Assembly: GCA_031763025.1 (NCBI GenBank)
Contig: JASSKH010000045.1
Location: 1,261,001-1,325,000, forward strand
Direction of reading: 5' to 3'
Length of the DNA stretch: 64,000 nucleotides
Origin: Macrocystis pyrifera
Taxonomy: Eukaryota > Sar > Phaeophyceae > Laminariales > Laminariaceae
A model generated the notes under the pieces. It saw nothing but the letters and a program-made list of their open reading frames with translations, was not told the origin of the DNA and ran no database searches. Made by a program: the position numbers and the translations under genes. Shown here one piece after another: positions 21,667 through 34,560 of this stretch; position 1 is the stretch's first letter, and the number at the start of each line of letters is the position of its first letter.

Positions 21667-23282
21667 CTGGCCAACAAATACAAGAGGATATTTATACGTA
21701 CGTTAAGGCAAGTCAATCACGGGGGGGGCAAAGGGCGCAGACGAAGGAAGGGTTTCGCTTCATTCACTAACGCCCCGGGCAGATCAGGCCAGCCCGAAAA
21801 CAAAAATAGTTAGTGCGCGTGATTTGGTGAATTTGGATATTCGTAAACGGTATTGGTGGTCTCTCTATAGTGTCCGTGTGCGCCATGCGCATGATTTGGT
21901 GAATTTGGACATTCGTAAACGGTATTGGTGGTCGGTCTCTCTACAGCGTCCGTGTGCGCCAGCCAAAAATACGGGCAGCATAGCAGCAACCGGCACTAAT
22001 CCCTCCGCACACTGCCACAATGGTTAATCCCACGGGCGTCAAGCGATTCTACAAGTACTTTAAGAGCGAAGCCGGCACTTACTAGACCGGTACTCTTTAA
22101 CAGGGACTGGTAGTGATAGGTACCAGGTAGGTAAATGCCACAGGCCGAAACACAAAGAAGAAAATAGTGCGCAACATTTTGTGAATTTGAACATCCGTAT
22201 ACTCAGGGAGTGTTCGTTCGACAACAAAAAAAAAGCGAAAGCAACTTACACTCTTTCCCAAGGTCAAAATGAAAAACAAACCAGTCTAGTATTAATAGTA
22301 GTGCGGCGGGGTTTCAGGACGAAAATACGGAAAAAGATGAAAACAAAAATATTTTTCATACTACCCGTCACTTGATGGATAATATAACTCCCAAGACAGT
22401 ACACTCCCATCTTCTCCCAGACACGCAGAATGTCGAGTACCCCCCCCCCCCCCCCCCCCCTGTCTGCATCTCACAAGCCCCTGAAAAAAACGCACACAAG
22501 TATAAAATGAAACCCGAAAAAAACAACAAAAAACAACAAAAAACAACAAAAATAGCCATCTCACCTCAATCGGTACGCCCCAAGCCCCTGAATAAACACG
22601 GCCGAGCAAATGGCGAGGAAGATTACGCTGGGTTTGCTCTTGAACTGGGCGAGCAGCGAAAACACCCAGGCCAGCAGTATGTAGTGCTGCTGGAAGCCTC
22701 CGGGCGACTCCACAGCAAACGCGCAGTAAAGCAAGGCGTACGTCACGATCAGACCCCTGCTAACGTTGTATATTCGGTGAAGGTTCTCCTTGATCACTAC
22801 GTTGACATTGATGTTCCCCGATACGTAGTAAGCTCCGGGGAGGATACGCCAGGCTTCGGCGAAGTGCCAGGCGACAATGAGCACGAGGGCAATGAGGAAG
22901 AGGGCGACCACGACAATGTGGGACTCGTTCCAGTCTTCGTTTTCCTCAAACCTCAGCTCTTCCCACCATTTGCTCGTCTCCATCGCGGAAACGAGGAGCA
23001 CCCTGTGGTGGTTTTGGTGAAATGAAGAATCGCGCGCAGGGGAGCGGTGTGTGGGGGGGGGGGGGGGGGGGGGTTGAGTTGTCGTAGACAAGCAAAGCAG
23101 GCTCTTCCCACTACTTGCTCGACTCCATCACGGAAATGAGGAGTCCCCCGTGTTGGTTTTGGTAAAACAAAGAAGCGCCGGAAGTGGGGGTAAGGATTGA
23201 ATGACGCCGGCAGAGGCGTTCCTCGTCTCCATTCGAGTCAAAACAATGAGCGCCCTGTCGCGGTCTGACTTAAGTACAGGAA

Positions 23283-23319
<37 letters not shown>

Positions 23320-26300
23320 GGTGAGGAACATTGTGAGTGAGTTGTAAAGTGTGGGTTTGCTCGTCTCCCATCTCCAGGGCGGAAACGAGGAGCCCCTTGT
23401 GGTGCGTTGCTAAAATGAGGGGCGCCGGCAGGTGGGGGGGGGGGGGGGGGGGAGTACTAGGTGTTTTTCTGCGCTCGGGGGTGTTTCCACCAAAGAGGCA
23501 CTGAAAGCCGAAACCGATACATTTGGAAGTGTGCACACATCTCGCAAAGCACGATCTAGATCATCTGGACCTTCACCTGCCACCATGCTATGATTGATCG
23601 TGTGCATGATCTATAATATGGTACAAATCCAACCCAAGAAACCGATGCTAAGTAGTGCAGATACACACGGCTCGAATCCCGCAAACGTATGCTACAGATA
23701 CAATCCAGGAAACCTGTGCTACTGTAGATATACTATGCAGATTGTACGGCTTCCACCCGATATATTAATATTACGGGGGTCCATAGTTAACAGGACCTAT
23801 GGTATACATAAAAAACCATATATTTACCTATTTTTACTAACAAAATTTGGTCCCGTTAACTATGGACCCCCCGTAATAGCATGAACTATAGGTCGCACAG
23901 ATCAGAGATGTATCTGCCCTGGAAGATCTAGATCAGTAGCTGGGGATCGGTGAGATCTATCTGTCAGAAAGTGTGCAAGGGTGTGTGCACGTACGCGTGT
24001 AGCGTTGTATGGGCACGTATGTATGTACCCATTACATCTCACGCCAATGCAGACACACGGACACACGGACGCGCGCGTGTACTACGTACGCAGCACAAGT
24101 TCCGAGCATGGATGGATGGATTTCTGCTGTGCTACCTGGTACATACATCATGCAGTACTACACAACTACACGAAAACAATAGCATACTGGTAGAAAGAAA
24201 ATAAGAAACCAAGGGGCTCGAAATATGTATGACAGCCGATGATGAGGCGAAGGTAGTGGAATACAGAGAAACTCTGGAATTGGGGTCGGCGCTAGGACTA
24301 AATCGTATGTTCCGAAATAGCGTTGAAATGGCACAGGGGTGTGTGTGATAATTTCATCGTTCTTCGGCGCTCGATTTTTCCAGAAGGGAGGGGGGGAATT
24401 CCCAATACCGAACGAAGGAGGCGTTTTCGGAAAGATACGGTCGAGAGCCTTTGCCCACTCCCCGATCTTTACGCTCACGGTACGTACACACGTGGTGCGT
24501 CACTCAGGAGTGAGAGTTGTTGCCGTGCAGCGTTTCTGATCAGCGTGAATGCTAGCTAGCTACCCCTGGTCAGCAAGAGAGATATGAGCCGAGACGAGAG
24601 AGAAGCCGAAAAACTCAGAACAAGAAAATAGTACTTGCATCGATCAACACGAACACACGTGACGAGCATTCGATGGGTTGCATTTGCATTGCGCGCAGTG
24701 CATCAACAGTAGCAATACTGGCAAAATATCGGATCATATGATATATACTTCGTGTGCTGTCTGCTGCTGCTCTATGATATTTATATATAAATATTGCCGT
24801 ACTCGACAATAATGCTGGTGCTACTACTATTAACAATGTACGTATGACATTGGGGGTGATCACCCGCGCCATTGCGAAAACCGGATGGCATCGGGCAATA
24901 TCGCGCGCATAATCGGCGTATCGCGTACTGCAGCGTTAGCTAGTTGATAAATTAACCGTTTATATATATACCCGCCGCGTGTTGACAAGATACATACCGT
25001 GGACAGCTACTGTAGCTACTGTACTGTAGCTAGCTGACCGTGTACGGCTGCTGTTGTCTTCACATTAAACCGTTATTAATATAGACAATGAAATCAGTAC
25101 ACCTTGTCCAGTGTCCCGTCCAAATTCTTCATCCTAAACAAATTGTGTGGTCAATTGACTGTACTTAAAAGAGAGAAAAATGCATATTAGGCAATGTTTC
25201 TTCCTTCGCCCAGCCCCCCCCCCCCCCCCTCCCCCCCTCCCTCTATTGGGGCTGAGGCACTAATAAGAGTAGCGACGAAAACAAGTATCAGGTGTGACAT
25301 CATCTTATCGTCCGTCTAGTATCTAGCAGCAGCAGCAGTACGACTATTAATAGTAGTACCATGCTGCCTGCTAGTGCGTCTCGGAGATGTCCTTGCCGCA
25401 TATTATCATAGCTCGGGTGCACCACCTCCTGCCAACCTCAGCAGCCCGGGCTGACTTGACACGCACTGGTACCGGGTATGCGTGACTGACCCATGCATGC
25501 CCTACGTCCTATAACTTCTTGTCCACGTATTTCCTCCGTCAAGCAAGCTCCTATTGATAGGCAAACTTCTCGTTGCGTACCTCGTACACACGCAATCATT
25601 CAGGTAATGCCAGGTATGATCTCGTATCACAGCAGTGTTGTAGCTGCATCACGCTCTCGTATGTACCAGGTATGATACATACTCGTATATACAGTAGATG
25701 AATTTAAGGTGTGCCTTCGACGAGCTGAGAGAGACCACCCCCCTTCTCTGCCTTTTGCTTTGTGGAGTATTAACGGCGGCGACGAGTCAATATGTGTCCC
25801 CTTCTTCCGTAGGCGGGTAAAACTACGAAACATAGACCCAAAACCTATGTATGGCCTGGGTTGGGCTGGGCTGGGCCGGGCCGGGTTAGAATGGAACAGC
25901 CAGCCGACACGCCGCCTCGGGACAAAAAAATACGAGAAAATATTGACAAGAAAAGAACCGGTGCGTCACTATCGCGATGCATCTAACCCATCACCCATCC
26001 AATATCGAAGCCAGAGACCCGTGTATGTTCTCTACCATAAAATGAACAGCATCCGCGCGTACCCTTATGTTAATAATAGTGGTTTAGTGTCACCGCCATT
26101 ACATCACAGTATACTATCACATGGTACCAGGTAAATATCAGGTGATAATTGTTTTGTGGTTTAGAGCTTTGTTCTATCGCTAGCTAGCGTGGGTGTTCAC
26201 GAGCACCGCAGCCTCAGCGGCGAGCGCCGAGGCCAACAAAGCAGCCCCATGATGGCCAAGTTGGTGCAAAAGCTTGGACAAGAGGACGTGCATATTACTA

Positions 26301-29300
26301 CCACTATTTTTACCATGAATACTTAGTAGAGGCTACAGAGTAGAGAGTAGAGAGTAGAGAACTCACGTGCCAAAGAAGACAACGACGAAGTAGACCTCCT
26401 TCTTGAGCTCTCGGAATCTTCGCTCCTCCAAAATCTCAACGAACCACGCCTGTGCCAGGGACCGACGACCGGACGGAGCAGCAGCGGGTGTGATAGAAGA
26501 CAGCAGACACAGCAGCAGTAGTACCAGATACTATTAGTAATAATAGGCAGTCAGTCAGCAAGCAGGTATCACTCCTGTGACGCTGGCCAATAATGTGGAC
26601 AGGCAGCAAAACACACAGAAAAAAAAGAGTGTTCCATACGGTCATAGCCTGTAGATGTAGACTGTAGACGCCAGCCACGACGGCTTCGGTGGCTCGAGCA
26701 AGAACAACCATCACTCAACCATCTTCTTATACTATACCCCTCTTGGGATGATCAAAAAAAGGGATGTGTGCTCCGCGTAACACGTACGTACGTACGTACA
26801 GCAGTACAGTACAGTACAGTACGGTACAGTACGCTCGCGTTCGCAAATCCACGGGCCGCTCGCAAAGTTCTTGCCGTTCCCGGAATTTTAGAAATGGTCC
26901 CTGATGGGAAACACCTCCGTAAGTACCGGAAACCCCTACTTTATTTAGTCCCTGACAGGGATGATAGTGTTCCATCCCATGTATCCATCCCCTGTAAAAA
27001 CGCCTTTCAATATTTACGGTTGTCATTCGTACTTTTGACCTGTTTCGTGCGTGCGTGCGTGCGGACGGACGGACGGACGGACGGGCGCCGTTCGCGCGTT
27101 TTTTTAGCCTCAACACGTATCCCTGACATATAAGTGACGACTTCAGACTTCAGCAACTGCCGCTGCGTGGTTGGTTGAGGGGATAACACAGATTGGTATC
27201 CGAGATACCAAGCAAGGAACCATATGGCACAGGCACAGGCACAGGCACAGGCAGAGGCACAGGCACGGGCTCAGGCATGGGCGCGACAGCAGTATCCTTC
27301 CTGCCCGTATTGCTGGGCGCTCCCGGTACCCCGTACACGCCTGATAACACCAACCATTGTTCTGTCGCTATCTCGGAGTCCCCCCAATGGGGTAAGCAAA
27401 TAGATGTGTCCCTCCATGCGTCCCCCTATTAATAGGATCACCTCTTCATACTTAAAACAATGACGCCGAACGTGAGCGTTGCTGCTATTCATCAATTCAA
27501 CTGAGCCACCCTCCTCTCCCTCCCCCGGACGTCGCTCTCCTCGTTCCCTTCCGTCCTTCCTTCTCCTCTTCCTTCTCCCCCCCCCCCATACACAGCGACG
27601 AGTACTCGTATTGCTTGCTCGTTGCTGCCGCTGCTGTGCCGCCTGCCCTACTCTGTACTGTCTGTATTATATACCCTCGTGTAGTATTAGTAGTATATTA
27701 ATTAATATCTACACCAACAGTATACAAGATACTCACCAGGTCCTCTTAATATTATTATAACCAGTACGGCGGACCAGGCAAAAGAGGTGAAACAGACGAC
27801 AAGCTACTACTATACTAACACAGCAGTGCACTCCAGTAAACATGTAGTGGGGGGCTGTGACGTGGCTGGACTGCGGCTGACTACAACAGTTATCACCGGG
27901 GGGGCATAGTAATACATACTAACATTACGGGTGACCATAGAAAATGGGACCAAATATTGAAAAAAAAGATAAATATATAGGTTTTTGTGTGTACCGTAGG
28001 TCCTATTTACTATGGCCCCCCGTAATAGTAATAGTATTACTGGGGTACATAGTTAATAGGACCTATGGTGTAGATAAAAACCTATCAGGTATATTTTTAC
28101 TAACAAAATTTGGTCCCGTTAACTATGGACCCCCGTAATAATACATATCTGGTGCTAATCAGAACCCAGAAGGGACCGAAAACCAATGTACACCCCCATG
28201 TCTGCAGCGGTATTGATTAGTACTGCAGTTGGGTTAACCACTCTTCATAGTTGAGGTGAAATTGGCTGACGAAGCCAACCAACTACAACTGCTGTAGTAA
28301 TTGACGTTACTCGAGGGGGAGGCAAAAAACACGATGCTGGGATACGTATTGCCTTAATATGGATGATGAAACTAAACATCCTTCCTACAGTCGAGGAAAC
28401 CCGACCACTAATCAACAGGACGACTTGCCGGACGCGCCTTCGGAAGATCCCGCTGAACGCAGCCTTCGGAGGGGAAAAACACGCTACGTATTCGGGTTTG
28501 ATTCACCCCAAAAAGTGTAATCATGCTCAACAAGTCTTCCTACGATCAATGAAACCAAAAAAGTCGGATAGTTGGCATCGCTGTGACTATCTAAAACACT
28601 TAGTTATTATTATAGTCGGCGCCGGCGCTTCGCCGACTGATAACTACATGTGTTCAGCGACTTGTAGGCATTAAATAAAGCAGGTCAGGCAGTAAATAAA
28701 GCGAGTACGTCAGCCAACTCACATCCCAAATAAAAAGAGTAATTTCGAGGTATGAGGTGGGGTTGACTGAGTGCTTTGCTTGCACCCCGGCTCTTTTGAG
28801 TATTCATGTTTCTACTCCCGGGACCACTCCCCCATCCTCTCGAGCAAACCGCGCATTCTTACCCTACACATAACCCAGCCACAAGACAGTAGTATGTAGC
28901 ACTAGACCAGTACCTCGTAAAATAGCGACGTTGGGTGGACTCCATAATTCCTTGACAGCGTTGTTTTTCGCATAAAGCTGTACTCGAGAGCAGTTAATAG
29001 TCTCCCATTTTGGCTGAGACTTGTTCGTGATTTATTGTGATGTCAACGTCGAACACAGGCTATTTTTTATATTCCGGTCGGATTCAGAGTATGCAGTATG
29101 CACGGCAGTAGCGTGCCGTGCATCGCCGAGCACAAATACTTTCGTACAGCATTCATTACCTGTAGCTGTAAATTCATAAATTTGGAAAAAAATATCCGCC
29201 TGGAATTTTCAACACGTCCACTCTGTATTCAGTAGTGGAACTGCCTCGTTCGACCGTTAGCGTCATCGAACTGCTTATTAATATTACATTAATAGTAGAA

Positions 29301-32300
29301 CAAACAAAACAAATCCTGAAACGTGATGTAAGTAAATATCACCAACTCTCAGAGAAACACAAGGCAAGGGTCGAACTACTTCAATAATCAATACCGCTTC
29401 AGGTAGACGGGCAGGCAGGCAGGCAGGCGCACCGACGAGCAAGAAAGGCAGGTTGAAATATACGGAAAACAAATTATATTTCGGGCGATGTTTTGTGAAG
29501 ATATATAGTGCAACGCACCGATGCTAAAAAAAAAAGGATTGTGCTGCTGTACAGCAGTAGTAGCTTTGCTGTTTCTTATCAGTAGTACTGTTAATAGGTG
29601 TCCTGATCAACAATTAAGAGCTGAGAAGGAGCGTTAATATTCGTACTTGTGCTACCAGGCATATTATTACTGCCTGTACGTAGGGATGTGAGTTGGCTGG
29701 ACTTGATTTCATGAAATACCGGTAATTATGTACGGCAGTATTAATATTAATAGTAACTACTTGCAGTACGAGTAGTGCAGTATACACGGCGGCAGTAGCT
29801 GGTCTGCTCTACTGCAAGTTGGTACAGCTGTACAAGTAGTTGGGTGACGAAGCCAAAGAACTACCCAGGGGTACGTACGAGTACCACTATATGTACCGCA
29901 ATATAAGGACCGCTTGGAAAAAATGTTGATATACAAACGTTTTTAGGGACAGCGTGATATCGATTCACTTTCCTCCATAGTACACCACTAAAGTCGAGCA
30001 GTCAGTCAGACACGCTGGCAGGCGGAGGCAGGCGGGGCGCAGCGAGTAAATTGAACCTCCATACGTAGGAGGCGCCCCCCCCCCGTCCCCCCGCTGGAGG
30101 CGCCGAAGGACACGCCGGATACGCTTCCGGAGATTCTCCCCGCCGAAGGCGCCGCTGGACACAAAATCCCGGTGTTTGGCTTCATTATATTACGCACACA
30201 CTAATAACATACCTGGTATATAATATGATTGAATCAATGCAATAAAGCCTTCATGCAAACCAGCAAACCCGAATATTATATGGTTGTTCGCGCCGCCGCT
30301 GGAACTTATTCGTCTCCGCGATATGAATACTTGTGAGTCGGCAGCTTTTACAGTCAGTAGTCAGCCAACGAACTCACAGCTGCTGTAACAGCCGCAACCG
30401 CTTACCTGGGGTAACTTATATTACGAGTACATAATACCATACAAGTATGCTGCTACGGAGCTACCCCATTTCCCACTTCATTTTTCTAACCCACAACTTT
30501 CTGATTGGTACTCGAGTTTCGAGAATTCTAATAATAGTATATTTCGAGTTAAAAATCGTGTACGTAAAAAAACTGAGAAATTCGTGTGTTTATTTACGGC
30601 GCAGCTCTATAATCTAGCCAGCCAGCCAGCCAGCAAGCCAGCCAAATACTATGATCATCTGAGGACAGAGTTCTCGTTCTGTACTTGTAGCAGATATATT
30701 CTATGTTCACAGGGCCTACAATTAATACCATGTGTAAGATGTGTACGGGCTTGCTTGCCTGCAGTACGCAAACTGCCTTGTATGCAGCTATTACTAGTTG
30801 TGTACGAGAACATACGAAAATACGCCGCAACTGAGCACCGAACAGAAGAAACAGCAGGCATGCAAACGCTGAACGTGCAAGCCAAGAAAAGAAGTCAGGC
30901 GCAAATCATATGTGTGTGATGATACTTGTACCTACTCCAACAGCCACTGCCAGTACCATGCTACGCAGAGCTTGTTGCAAATCATGAGCCGATACATAAA
31001 AACATACTGGTACCTGGTAGCAGAGGGTACCACCACAGGTACTATCAATACTTGATCAGCATCTACCAGTACGTACTATTTACCGGGGACCATAGTTAAT
31101 AGCACCAGATATTGTCAGTAAAAAAAGGTGGATATATAGATTTTTATGTATACCATAGGTCCTATTAACTACGGACCCCCGTAATGTTATAGTATTGACT
31201 CTTCTAGGACCGTAGTTGGGTTTTTGGGGGGGGAAACTACTCGCGTAGTGAGAAATTGAGTGGTTTGCCTCCAAACGGGGCTGCAGTTTTAATTACACAA
31301 GGCACGGCGGTAGTACTATTATATGTTGTTGTTGTTGTTTTCTTCACATTAAACGTTCTTTCTACGCGTCGACATCCAGCACAACCAGTGTCCGTGCCGA
31401 TTCTTCAAACCTAGAGAGATACAGGTTCTGTGGTCACAAGTATACGGGGGACCATAGTAAATCTAGGACCTACGGTACACACAAAAACCTATATATTTAC
31501 ATGTTTTTACTACAAATAACAATAGTTGGTCCTATTTACTATGGACCCCCGTAAGTAAGATTAACAAACAATAATACTCTGTACTGCTGCATGAGGCAAG
31601 AAGACCCCACGTGTTGTTTCACATGAGCAAAAAAAATAACAGCGCGGTACCAGAACCAGCACATCCAGCAAGCAGTACCCGAGAAACAACTGAATGTCGA
31701 TAACTATCGAACTACCACCGTCGCCATTGCACTTCCAAGTCGGAAGGGGCTCGCGCACGTGATAGATAGAAAAACATCGTCTTGGTGGTGGTGCGCGTGC
31801 GTGCGTGCGTGCCGTGGTGGTGGTGGTGGTGGTGGTGGTGGTGGTGCTTTCTTTTCCCCACGCCTATCTCCCGATTTCGCGTTTCGGGAACTCTGTGTAC
31901 CAGTATTAAAAACTTCACCCGTTGCAAAAAAAAGTCGGTTTCTGGTTTCTCCCAAAGCAGAAGACATACTGCTGTATAGGGAGAACAAACAAACGAACAA
32001 ACCATCGAATGTGCTCACGATGAAGCAGTATTATCACATGGAGCAGGCACGCACAGAGCAAGCAACTTTCATGGGCCGAAAGAAACCGAGCTCTCCGATC
32101 TGCTGTGCATGTCATGTGCAGTGTAAGACAACAACAGAGTAATGCAATGCTTGCTCCTTTGGTAGAACCACATGCTATGGTTTCAGAGGTATATCTGTGC
32201 ACGGCAGATGCACAGCAGATGCATGCTGCTGGTGCTGAGCTTGTGTAGAGAGGTCTGTCTTTATGCGTTGTGGGCTACCCGGTACCAGAATCTGCATGGA

Positions 32301-32894
32301 GAAATAAAGGGAATAGATAACAAAGAGCACCCGCCCGTTGGCGGAACACAGACCATCATCATCACCCAAAACACCGAAACTAATGTCCAGGAAGCAAGCA
32401 CCCTGTCAACCTGCAACCCCAGCGCCGCACGAACGCCGGCCGGTGCGAGTGCGCTGCTAGATGGTAAGCACGCAAAGCAGCAACGGAGGTCGAGTAGATG
32501 TAGCCTTGTCCAATTTGCTTTGCGCCCCTTCAAAATGGGAGCAACGTTTGTATAACAGCAGTGTGTGTAGAAACCTGTCACAACGGGCACGACGACCCGG
32601 TTTTCGTGCAAAGTATACGCTGGTGCTTCTCACCTGCGCAAGACCGAACACCAGCAAGGTCAGGAGGTCGGTCAGCACCTCCAGCGCGTCCTTGGGCAGG
32701 TCGCAGTGCGGCGGTAAGCCGAAGTCGCACATCAGTCTCTGGAACAGCCATCCCAGAAAGAGCAAGGTTATCCACCCCGCTGCCCTCTTCGCCTGCTCGA
32801 CGTACGCGTCTCCCATGCGGACAGGCTCTATCGTCACCGTGACGGGATCGTCGGCATCGCCTCCCTCTTTGATAACGGGCGGATTGTACACCAT
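21522..32894 (-). CDS. Gene B: spliced multi-pass membrane protein, paralogue of gene A
   Basis: Four exons (32634-32894, 26367-26449, 22565-23002, 21522-21666) join to 927 nt, 308 aa plus a TAA stop, with agreeing phases 0, 2, 2. Family not recognised; no function assigned. Layout: a 38-residue acidic N-terminal stretch; hydrophobic segment WITLLFLGWLFQ; LPPHC loop; EVLTDLLTLLVFGLAQ; exon 2 linker with many charges (ILEERRFRELKKEVY) into a segment split by intron 2; then four more hydrophobic segments ending FIQGLGAY. Exon 4 adds a tail rich in Ser, Gly, Asn and Asp. Same strand and about 8.6 kb upstream of gene A in transcription order, so a tandem duplication. Start at ATG 32894; the frame stays open upstream through a Gln-rich stretch, so an earlier start in an unseen 5' exon is possible. 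Confidence 0.82.
22565..23002 (-). CDS. Gene B exon 3
   Basis: Acceptor CCACAG|GGTGCT. Codes VLLVSAMETSKWWEELRF and then four hydrophobic segments to FIQGLGAYRLR, donor TTGAG|GTGAGA (phase 2). Aligns along its length with gene A exon 3, including the LPG motif after the first long hydrophobic segment and W(V/M)xSLxAxF. Confidence 0.88.
23003..23450 (-). repeat. Acceptor-edge tandem array in intron 2 of gene B
   Basis: Three degraded copies of the exon 3 acceptor edge follow the true one (23002) at about 23147, 23255 and 23397. On the minus strand they read GGGACTCCTCATTTCCGTG, GGCGCTCATTGTTTTGACTC and GGGCTCCTCGTTTCCGCCC, against the true GGTGCTCCTCGTTTCCGCG. The first copy still carries the downstream TGGGAAGAG. 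Upstream edges read CACGG, CGACAG and CACAAG. Long poly-G runs (23283-23319 and about 23431-23452) separate the units. Confidence 0.8.
23540..23945. repeat. GATC-rich dispersed repeat, copy with nested MITE
   Basis: cgatctagatcatctggacc at the left, then cacctgccaccatgctatga, tactatgcagattgtacgg, cttccacccg, the MITE, and tgccctggaagatctagatc at the right. The same order occurs near 46140, 59935 and 63262. Confidence 0.75.
23770..23877 (-). mobile_element. MITE family 1, copy 6, nested in the GATC-rich repeat
   Basis: Arms of the TAGTTAACAGG type on both sides, reverse orientation, flanked by TA. Splits the dispersed repeat at 23540-23945. Confidence 0.92.
26367..26449 (-). CDS. Gene B exon 2 (83 nt)
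   Basis: Acceptor CACAG|GCGTGG, donor GGCAC|GTGAGT. Encodes AWFVEILEERRFRELKKEVY then FVVVFFG plus two bases of a Thr codon. It is the exact size and phase match of gene A exon 2. The donor is bordered by a (TAGAGAG)n run at about 26335-26362. Confidence 0.85.
27224..27282. repeat. (GGCACA)n microsatellite
   Basis: About eight hexamers with three variants, in intron 1 of gene B. Confidence 0.9.
27924..28026 (+). mobile_element. MITE family 1, copy 7
   Basis: Left arm attacgggtgaccatagaaa, right arm ctatttactatggccccccg. A fragment of another copy (gggggggcatagtaatac) sits just left at 27899. Confidence 0.9.
28036..28139 (-). mobile_element. MITE family 1, copy 8
   Basis: Starts about 10 bp after copy 7 in opposite orientation. 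TAGTTAATAGG-type arms. Confidence 0.9.
31079..31185 (+). mobile_element. MITE family 1, copy 9
   Basis: Left end ttaccggggaccatagttaa, right end cctattaactacggaccccc. In intron 1 of gene B. Confidence 0.9.
31441..31554 (-). mobile_element. MITE family 1, copy 10
   Basis: Flanked as ta-CGGGGG...CCCCCG-ta, which best shows the TA target. Small insertions in both arms. Confidence 0.9.
31812..31850. repeat. (GGT)n microsatellite
   Basis: Twelve or so GGT units after gcgtgcgtgcgtgc. Intron 1 of gene B. Confidence 0.9.
32634..32894 (-). CDS. Gene B exon 1
   Basis: 87 codons, MVYNPPVIKEGG... to LLVFGLAQ, with donor CAG|GTGAGA. The acidic N-terminus is followed by the first hydrophobic segment and the LPPHC loop. 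The last half aligns with gene A exon 1. Confidence 0.85.
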
Positions 32895-33030
32895 CTTCTC
32901 TCGAGGCTCCTCCTCTTCTTGCTGCTGGTGGGGGTCCTGCTGCTGGTTCTGTTGGTCCTGCTGGTCCTGCTGGTCCTGCTGTTGCTGCTTCTCGAAGAGA
33001 GTCGCCCGCTACGCTGGGTGCAGTGAGACC
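32895..33030 (-). repeat. CAG/Gln-rich stretch in frame ahead of gene B start
   Basis: On the minus strand the frame of gene B is open upstream to an in-frame TAG near 33010. It reads FEKQQQQDQQDQQDQQNQQQ followed by a Glu-rich stretch, then the chosen Met. No ATG precedes it within the open part. It is either 5' UTR with CAG repeats or coding sequence reached from an upstream exon. Confidence 0.6.
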
Positions 33031-34494
33031 GACTGGGGAGTGTTCTGTCGTGTGTTTGGGTGCGGAAATGAGGCCGGGCTGTGCTTGCTACTGCTGCTGG
33101 TGCTGGTGGTGCTGCTGCCTCATAAAATTATTTGTGCGCGCGATGAGCGCGCGAAGATAAAATTAAAACAAAAAAAACGTCGGAGGAAAAACAAAATTGT
33201 TTTGCGAAGTCGAACAACACAGAACAACTTGCTTTCGGGGGTCCGCGCCAAGATTTATTTCCTTTTTTCTTCTACGTTTCCTACCTACCCACCACCGGAA
33301 CGTTTCAGTATTTTAGCCACAAAACGTTGATTTTTCGGTTTCGTTTGTCGGATTATGCACTGGAATGTGGAAAAAGGAATCTACAGAAGAAAGATATGAA
33401 GATATATACGCGCGGGTGCTGAAGGATGGAAGATATCAGAACGGTTGATGGTTTCGATGGCGGCATATTCCCATCTTCTCAAAGTCCAAGTTGTTATCGC
33501 CATGGGGGGATCCCACTGCACAATTAATTTGTCTAAAATCTACGTTGGTGGTAGTTATCTAATAGTGTAGTACCTCGAGCCTCGAACCTGCTCCATCCAC
33601 ATCTATCTATCTCCACAACAAAGATGATCGCGCCACACCGTTGTCACATCGCTGTACAAAAGATCGAGCCCCCTCGGGCAGATGTAATTGTGAAGGGCGC
33701 AGCCAGCGGGTGTCTCATTTGTCCGCGATGTGTCGTGTAGCGAGCGAAATCGGCGACCGACCTCTACCCGCACCAACATGAACGATCATCGCGCCTGATG
33801 ATGATGTTTTATTACGATTATGCGTGGTACCAAAATAGTTGATGATTGTCTGCCCTGTGTGACGGAAGAAAAATAATGGATGGCAACAAATGCGTCATGT
33901 CAAGACGTAATAGCCTTCCTTCTTGTCCCTCGTGTACAGCAGTGCACCAAGCAGTTACTACTGCTGTAGGAAGTACGAGTAGTGCCGCCCCATGAGCTGT
34001 TTTATTGCTGTGCTGCTATACCGTACCTGAGAGTCTATAATATCATGGGCACTACAGCAGTTGCCACCAGCCGCGTCGAGAGGCTCTGTTTTTTTTCAGT
34101 TAGTTGACTGACTGAATGAAGCGCGTACCACCTCTCAGGACGGAAATATGAGTACCTTTTAAACAGTACCATGTAGGCTACAGCAGTAAGTGTTATCAGT
34201 ATCAAATTTACGCCCAGAGAGTGGTACACCCCTGTACTGCTGCTGCTGCTTTTAATAGTAGTACACATTTTGTACCTTAGACGAGGATTCCTACCGCGCA
34301 CGGTATAATACCCCACGCGTAGAAAAAAGAGTTGTGCATGTATTTCCATTCCCACGCCTACCCAGCACACAGCTGCATGTGCAGCGGTATGCACTTTTTC
34401 GACACGTGCGTGTGTGTGACTGTGTCCGTGTTGTTGTGTTGCTTTGTAACTACTTACAGCAGTTTACTTGAACAGCAGCAGCAGTAAGTAGTTA

Positions 34495-34560
34495 CAGCAA
34501 TAGTATTAATAGTAGTAGTAGTAGTAGCAGTAGTAGTAGTAGTAGTAGTAGTAGTAGTTA
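34495..34560. repeat. (AGT)n / (AGC)n microsatellite
   Basis: About 20 trinucleotides, agtagtagtagcagtagtag, after a CAGCAGCAG run. Confidence 0.9.

Noticed and set aside
22372..23025. Plus-strand open frame of 217 codons
   Set aside because: Antisense shadow of gene B exon 3, which has clear hydrophobic segments and a paralogue.
32461..33330. Longest plus-strand open frame (289 codons)
   Set aside because: It is antisense to gene B exon 1 and its CAG-rich upstream part. The minus strand has homology to gene A and correct splice sites.
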